This document shows positions 8,401 through 10,900 of a stretch of DNA of 10,900 nt, one piece after another. The position numbers and the translations under genes are program-made. The notes under the pieces were generated by a model. That model was not told the DNA's origin. It searched no databases and saw only the letters and a program-made list of their open reading frames with translations. Origin of the DNA: Chloroflexota bacterium. GTDB taxonomy: Bacteria > Chloroflexota > Anaerolineae > Caldilineales > Caldilineaceae. Position 1 is the stretch's first letter; each line of letters opens with the position of its first letter. The stretch covers positions 1 to 10,900 of the forward strand of contig JAGWYN010000078.1 in assembly GCA_018969295.1 (NCBI GenBank), given 5' to 3'.

Positions 8401-10900
8401 CGCGGTCGAAGCCCTCCCAGTCGACGGCTGCACCCTGTACATAGAGTTCACCCAGGCTGGTGAGCACTGTCTGCCACTCGCTCTGGCCAGGGCGGAGCGA
8501 GGGCAAAAGGGCTGTTCTCTCTGCCTCCTGGCCACTGCCCCCTGTTCCCCACTGACCACTGGCCACTGACCACTGGCCACTGTCCCCCCCTGCCATGCCC
8601 AACAGCACCGGTTTTGGACCGATTTCCAGAAAAATCTGGGCGCCCAGTTCCTGCAGAGTCGCCACACCGTCGGCAAAACGGACAGCCTCCACCACGTGAC
8701 GCACCCAGTAGTCAGGCCCAGCCATCTCTTTGCCAGCGACTTTGCCGGTCACAGCCGAGACCATGCGCATTCGCGGGGGGCTGTAGCGAATCTTGGCTGC
8801 CACCTCCTGGAACGCCTGCAGCATAGGTTCCATCAGCGGAGAGTGGAAGGCGTGCGAGACCTTCAGCCGCTGGCTTTTGACCCCTTCCAGACGTTCGACA
8901 ACTGCCTGCACTGCAGCGCTCTCTCCCGAAAGCACGACGCTGGCAGGGCCGTTGACCGCTGCAATCGAGAGGGCTGCCGCCTGCGTCTGGGTGCTCTGCC
9001 AGGCAGCCATGGCAGCCTGCACGCGTGCCTCGCTGGCCTGCAGTGCAACCATGGCGCCTTCTTGCGGCAGCGCACCCATCAGCCGTCCGCGCGCAGCAAC
9101 CAGCTTCAGCCCATCCTCCAGGCTGAAGACCCCGGCTATGCAGGCCGCTGCGATCTCTCCCACACTGTGGCCGAGCAGCAGATCCGGTTTCCCCCCCCAG
9201 GAAAGCCAGAGCGTGGCCAACGCATACTCCAGGGCAAAGAGAGCCGGCTGTGCATTTTCGGTGCAGTCGATGGCATCTGCATCGTTCTCTGCCGCCTGCC
9301 CATAGCCCAACACCTGCAGCAGCGGCGCTTCCATCTGCCCGGCCAGCAGTTCAGCACAGCGGTCAAGGGTCTGGCGGAAGAGGGGCTGCGTCGCGTAAAG
9401 TTCCTGCCCCATGCCGACGACCTGAGAGCCCTGGCCGGTGAAGAGAAAGACGAGCTTGGGCCGCGGCTGCTGTTCGGGCTCTTCTCCTGAAGGGGCGCCG
9501 GCTTGTTGAAGGGCTCTCTGGCTGTAGGCTGCCAGCGCTTTCTGGAGCTCTTCGTGCGAAGCTGCGACAAACGCCACTCGGTGGGCAAAATGGGCACGCC
9601 CCGTCGCTGCGGTGAAACAGAGATCGCCAAGGTCCAGGCCAGACTGTCCCTGCAGATGAGTCATATAGCGCTGCACGAGCGCAGCCAGGGCCGCGGCGCT
9701 GCGCGCAGAGAGCGCCAGCAGATGGCAGGGCCGTTCGCGCTCGGCAGGAGGCAGCGCTTTAGGGGCTGGGGCTTCCTCAAGCACCACATGCGCGTTCGAG
9801 CCGCCCATCCCAAAGGCACTGACTGCAGCGACCTTTTTCCCAGCAGGCCACGGCGTCCGTTCGGTCGGCACAGCGACAGCCAGACGATCCCACTCAATGT
9901 ACGGATTGGGCTGGCGGAAGTGCAGGTGGGGAGCGATCTCGCCGTGCTGCATGCAGAGGATGACCTTGATCAGCCCGGCAACCCCAGCCGCCTCCTGCAG
10001 GTGGCCGATGTTGGTCTTGACAGAACCGACCCACAGCGGCGTCTGGCGTTCTGGTGTGGCGCAGTAGACAGAGGCGAGCGCATTCATCTCGATCGGGTCG
10101 CCCAGTTTCGTGCCCGTCCCATGTGCCTCGACATACCCGACCGTTTGCGCGTTCACAGCCCCGTTCGCCAGCGCCTGACGCAGCAAAGCAGCCTGCGCCG
10201 GTCCGCTCGGCACGGTCAGCCCACTGCTGACACCGTCATGGTTGGTGGCGCTGCCGCGAATCACGGCCAGAATCAGATCGCCCTGCGCCTGCGCGTCGCT
10301 GAGCCGCTTGAGCACCACAATTCCACACCCTTCGCCGTCCCCGAAACCATCTGCCGAAGCGTCGAAGGTCTTGCAGCGCCCATCCGGAGCCAGGGCTTGC
10401 AGCTGCGACAGCACAACCAGCTCATGGGCTGAAAGGAACAAGTGGACACCGCCCGCCAACGCCAGATCGGTGCTGCCGCTGCGCAGGCTCTCGCAGGCCA
10501 GGTGGACGCCGATCAGCGAGGCCGAACAGGCGGTGTCGATGACCAGGTTGGGGCCCTGCAACCCCAGGACATAGGAGAGTCGGCCCGAGGCAAAAGGAGC
10601 GGCGTTGCCTGTGGTGGTGTATGTACTGGTCTGCTGCTCTGCCTCCAGCAGCGTATGGTACTGGCTGGGTGCCACACCGATGTAGACACCGGTTCTGCTG
10701 TTTTTCAGGGTGGAAGGCGCCAGCCCGGCATGCTCCAGCGCCTCCCAGCTCACTTCGAGCAGCAGCCTCTGCTGCGGATCCAGCAGGAGGCTCTCACGCG
10801 GGGACAGGCCGAAGAAGGCAGCATCGAAGTCGGCAACCTCGTCGAGCAGAGCCGCAGCACGCACGTATGACTTGCCGGGTGTGGCTGGCACAGGGTCATA
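2423..10900 (-). CDS. Modular type I polyketide synthase, C-terminal two modules with thioesterase (5' end outside window)
   Basis: This cytosolic assembly-line enzyme extends an acyl chain by two malonyl units and releases it. Residues are numbered from the codon at 10889-10891. Domain order is KS (before 1 to about 373), AT (481-766), KR (923-1395), ACP (1435-1506), KS (1541-1964), AT (2063-2356), ACP (2459-2532), TE (2572-2815). Catalytic residues are visible in every domain: KS Cys122/His257/His297 and Cys1713/His1848/His1886, AT Ser576 and Ser2152 in GHSVGE, ACP Ser1468 and Ser2495 in DSL, and TE Ser2646 in GWSFG. No DH, ER or methyltransferase fits: about 70 residues separate the first post-AT linker from the KR, and about 100 separate the second AT from its ACP. 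The reading frame stays open to the right edge, where YDP precedes residue 1. About 47 residues of the first KS, and everything upstream, lie outside the window, so the GTG at 10891 is not a start. The gene ends in TGA 50 bp before the ADC-fold gene. The family call is near certain; the product is unknown. Confidence 0.97.
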   Translation of the reverse strand, partial: YDPVPATPGKSYVRAAALLDEVADFDAAFFGLSPRESLLLDPQQRLLLEVSWEALEHAGLAPSTLKNSRTGVYIGVAPSQYHTLLEAEQQTSTYTTTGNAAPFASGRLSYVLGLQGPNLVIDTACSASLIGVHLACESLRSGSTDLALAGGVHLFLSAHELVVLSQLQALAPDGRCKTFDASADGFGDGEGCGIVVLKRLSDAQAQGDLILAVIRGSATNHDGVSSGLTVPSGPAQAALLRQALANGAVNAQTVGYVEAHGTGTKLGDPIEMNALASVYCATPERQTPLWVGSVKTNIGHLQEAAGVAGLIKVILCMQHGEIAPHLHFRQPNPYIEWDRLAVAVPTERTPWPAGKKVAAVSAFGMGGSNAHVVLEEAPAPKALPPAERERPCHLLALSARSAAALAALVQRYMTHLQGQSGLDLGDLCFTAATGRAHFAHRVAFVAASHEELQKALAAYSQRALQQAGAPSGEEPEQQPRPKLVFLFTGQGSQVVGMGQELYATQPLFRQTLDRCAELLAGQMEAPLLQVLGYGQAAENDADAIDCTENAQPALFALEYALATLWLSWGGKPDLLLGHSVGEIAAACIAGVFSLEDGLKLVAARGRLMGALPQEGAMVALQASEARVQAAMAAWQSTQTQAAALSIAAVNGPASVVLSGESAAVQAVVERLEGVKSQRLKVSHAFHSPLMEPMLQAFQEVAAKIRYSPPRMRMVSAVTGKVAGKEMAGPDYWVRHVVEAVRFADGVATLQELGAQIFLEIGPKPVLLGMAGGDSGQWSVASGQWGTGGSGQEAERTALLPSLRPGQSEWQTVLTSLGELYVQGAAVDWEGFDRGYARRKVVLPTYPFQRQRYWAVQSPLSPPAKMAQTHTATVANWLDTQALEHLATKLVEQAGLAGLAESVESRLLSALRAVHSQQQLQDQLEPLFYSVDWIRQAQPAVAAPATAGRWLLLADQQGVGDALAALLTAYGEQVHSLYAGRDMDTRIDELLAQLAAPGTHPWRGVLHLWNLDANDLPADVEALQTLLEQTLASVLRVVQQLAAEQETNHVVGRLWLVTQGAQQLAEGEPLAVAQSPLWGLGKVVALEHPEFFGGLVDLDPGAAAEASARALLQEIGAGWQLRVSGEERETQLAWRRGERYVARLIRLSAEKLRPAARLAIHPGATYLVTGGLGALGLHVAEWLAAEGATHLLLTGRRGVTTEAQRAVLERLAAEGVEVQIAQLDVADPAAMQRLFEGLKAAGDVGRPLRGVMHVAGVLDDGILLNQSWARFEKVLSAKVQGSWLLHTLTQGMALDFMVFFSSVASLLGNPGQGAYAAGNAFLDGLARSRQQQGLPGLSLNWGAWAGEEERDGGMATRTAAVQRRLDAAQFMSPQLALLALEQLLSRSGQYGVARIDWSRLNSQQAIPFLTHFVSLEARLAPLSAWQQQLAALPASRRLEHLQRSLQEMVGPILGMAEPPSIARGFTDLGMDSLMAMELRRELERASACKIPATVVFEYPSIAALAEYLLNELLVPSPAEASEPAPEQSRSPAEPIPAINPAINPADPIAVISMACRFPGADSPEAFWEILCSQHDQVREIPATRWDVDAFYDPQRPKAGKMYARAGAFLDQVDQFDPLFFGISPREAASIDPQHRLLLEVSWEVLERGGLAQHTLVDSRTGVFVGIGESDYALAARLHDLSSLEPHQATGVGHSIAAGRLAYTLGLQGPTLAVDTACSSALVALHLACQSLRFRECDLALAGAASLILAPAAYVALSQMQALSPDGRCKTFDETADGYGRGEGGAMVLLKRLADAEADGDTVLAVIRGSAVNHDGPSSGLTVPNKRAQEKLLASALASAQVEADEVSYIEAHGTGTPLGDPIELRAIDAVFGQPRPYPLYVGSVKTHIGHLEAAAGIAGFVKTVLALQHGQIPPHLHLTHPTSHLDWEQMVVRVPTALQAWPAERRVAGVSAFGLSGTNAHLILEAAPARAPAQPSAGRPYRLLPLSLRDPAALPELAARYLEMLETAPDLDALCYTAAVGRNHFAKRVALVAPDQNTLEGQLKALAYGNVADGIVQGKASHYAPRMALLFSGQGAQYAGMGLELYRSEPFFQQTLERCAALLEGQLDRPLLEILADPTAIHQTACTQPALFALEYSLAMLWLSWGIQPELLLGHSVGELAAACVAGVFSLEDGLRLVAERGRLMGSLPQEGEMVALPVSEVRAREAIAAVYVVGRSQIPLVNEEAARAEVAIAAVNGPQSVVIAGRRAAVQKVVQRLAAEGVKGKTLQVSHAFHSPLMEPILAEFAAVARSVRYHPPVLRLVSNVTGQLAGDEIATPEYWVRHLRETVQFAAGVATLHAQGIEIFLEIGPKPVLLGMAGECLDASRPLPALLPSLRSGVSEEKQLIETLGALYVRGAAIDWQTFTPPANRQRILLPTYPFQRQRFWLEPAEPVSPVAAARPSGTIRQNEPESAKNSAAPQQKKELIHSLQQTLARILRLENTQLLEPQQNLLELGLDSLLAFEARNQLSALLGRELPATLLYDYPTIEQLAAYLTPVGGFAARESAVKRPPKPPQSARRLARGHSAVVALQPHGTKPPLFCLPPIAGTVQPYAQLAARLGPEQPVYGLQAVGVEKDLTPLTDLREIAAYFIAALQSVQPQGPYYLCGWSFGIFPAFEMAQQLHRHGERVALLAALDQEMLPGNKLERLWSGTRFLFTTGLPNLWPYLSDAFQSAGRTQAAPLTPQLNALRTAVGMRLLRVMMANSQALTDYQPHGYPGSLVLFQTRALRQRLPQDPTAGWGKYVRGGVSRHDIPGHHMNLLLAPQVAGVAEKMQQVLQVCQSNQP
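2447..6271 (-). other. PKS terminal module: KS-AT-ACP-TE, no reductive domains
   Basis: This module performs the last condensation and releases the chain. The KS (5000-6271) begins at ADPIAV after a Pro-rich linker and has DTACSSA (Cys1713), EAHGTGT and THIGHL. The AT (3824-4705) has GHSVGE and HAFH (His2271), so malonyl-CoA is predicted. The post-AT linker LPTYPFQRQRFW leads into a Pro/Ala/Ser-rich hinge and the ACP (3296-3517) with Ser2495 in LGLDSL. The type I TE (2447-3178) shows Ser2646 in GWSFG, Asp2673 in ALDQE and His2794 in PGHH. The 27-residue Ser-Asp spacing matches what I recall for the surfactin TE triad. The region between Asp and His is long enough for the usual lid. With no KR, the beta-ketone stays, and the released chain should be a 3-oxo acid or a lactone derived from it. 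Confidence 0.93.
6269..6304. repeat. 12-bp tandem repeat in the ACP-KS linker
   Basis: Two exact copies of GGCTGGGTTGAT (6269-6280 and 6281-6292) are followed by a third copy matching at 9 of 12 bases (6293-6304). Because 12 is a multiple of three, the copies encode PAIN-PAIN in frame, in the Pro/Ala/Glu-rich hinge between the first ACP and the second KS. Confidence 0.8.
6374..10900 (-). other. PKS penultimate module: KS (5' truncated)-AT-KR-ACP
   Basis: This module adds a malonyl unit and reduces the new ketone to a hydroxyl. The KS (9773-10900) has DTACSAS with Cys122, EAHGTGT and NIGHL. The AT (8594-9451) has GHSVGE and HAFH (His683), the pattern of malonyl-CoA-specific ATs. The post-AT linker ends in LPTYPFQRQRYW. 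The KR (6707-8125) starts with the structural half at LFYSVDW. Its NADPH loop is GGLGALG (1166-1172), and its catalytic set is Lys1274, Ser1298, Tyr1311 and Asn1315, so it should be active. LDD at 1254-1256 is the B-type signature, which by the usual rule gives a D-configured hydroxyl. The ACP (6374-6589) carries Ser1468 in LGMDSL. The AT-to-KR linker is helical and Gln-rich and too short to hold a dehydratase, so the hydroxyl should persist unless removed later. Confidence 0.92.
8548..8582. repeat. Heptanucleotide tandem repeat within the PKS gene
   Basis: Five head-to-tail 7-bp units, read on the minus strand as CAGTGGN: CAGTGGC, CAGTGGT, CAGTGGC, CAGTGGT, CAGTGGG. A further copy of the unit lies at 8531-8537. 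They encode the Gly/Ser/Gln/Trp-rich stretch SGQWSVASGQWG just after the first AT. The corresponding linker of the next module is about 15 residues shorter and lacks this sequence. Confidence 0.85.

Noticed and set aside
3881..8569. A 1562-codon open frame on the plus strand, antisense to the PKS
   Set aside because: It lies wholly opposite a PKS with intact catalytic motifs. Its translation is rich in Gln/His/Arg/Cys with no recognisable domain. Long antisense frames are expected in GC-rich coding DNA.
10889..10891. GTG as the PKS start codon
   Set aside because: The frame continues upstream (YDP) and residue 1 falls inside the KS domain; about 47 KS residues are missing to the right.

Overview
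The window holds one strand of biosynthetic genes. All four genes read on the minus strand, from right to left, with short gaps (50, 15 and 70 bp). No stretch longer than about 70 bp is without a gene. The DNA is GC-rich, roughly 60% by eye. Only protein families and base composition are available to place the organism. A cis-AT modular polyketide synthase beside a deazaflavin-type (F420/Ddn-like) reductase would suit Chloroflexota, Actinomycetota or another GC-rich bacterium rich in secondary metabolism. I lean weakly to Chloroflexota and cannot exclude myxobacteria, cyanobacteria or Entotheonella-like lineages.

Layout, in the direction of transcription. (1) 10900-2423: the 3' part of a giant type I PKS gene. 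It enters the window inside a ketosynthase and ends with a thioesterase: KS-AT-KR-ACP, then KS-AT-ACP-TE. (2) 2372-1536: a complete protein of the acetoacetate decarboxylase fold. It keeps the Schiff-base lysine but appears to lack the other residues of the canonical decarboxylase. (3) 1520-1020: a complete small protein of the deazaflavin-dependent nitroreductase/quinone reductase family. (4) 949-1: a class 3 lipase starting at GTG, cut by the left edge.

How they may work together (inference). Both acyltransferases carry malonyl-type motifs. The penultimate module reduces its keto group to a hydroxyl. The last module has no reductive domain, so the thioesterase would release a 5-hydroxy-3-oxo acyl chain, either as the free beta-keto acid or as a six-membered lactone (dihydro-4-hydroxy-2-pyranone). 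A beta-keto acid or delta-hydroxy-beta-ketone is the kind of substrate a Schiff-base lysine enzyme handles by decarboxylation, dehydration or retro-aldol cleavage. A deazaflavin-type reductase could then reduce a resulting enone. The lipase could process an ester, or could simply be a downstream neighbour.

The most notable points are the unreduced final module next to a divergent ADC-fold enzyme, the two AT domains being more alike than the two KS domains, a heptanucleotide tandem repeat inserted in frame in a post-AT linker, a 14-bp perfect AT-rich palindrome ahead of the lipase, and a long insert in the lipase just before its nucleophile elbow.
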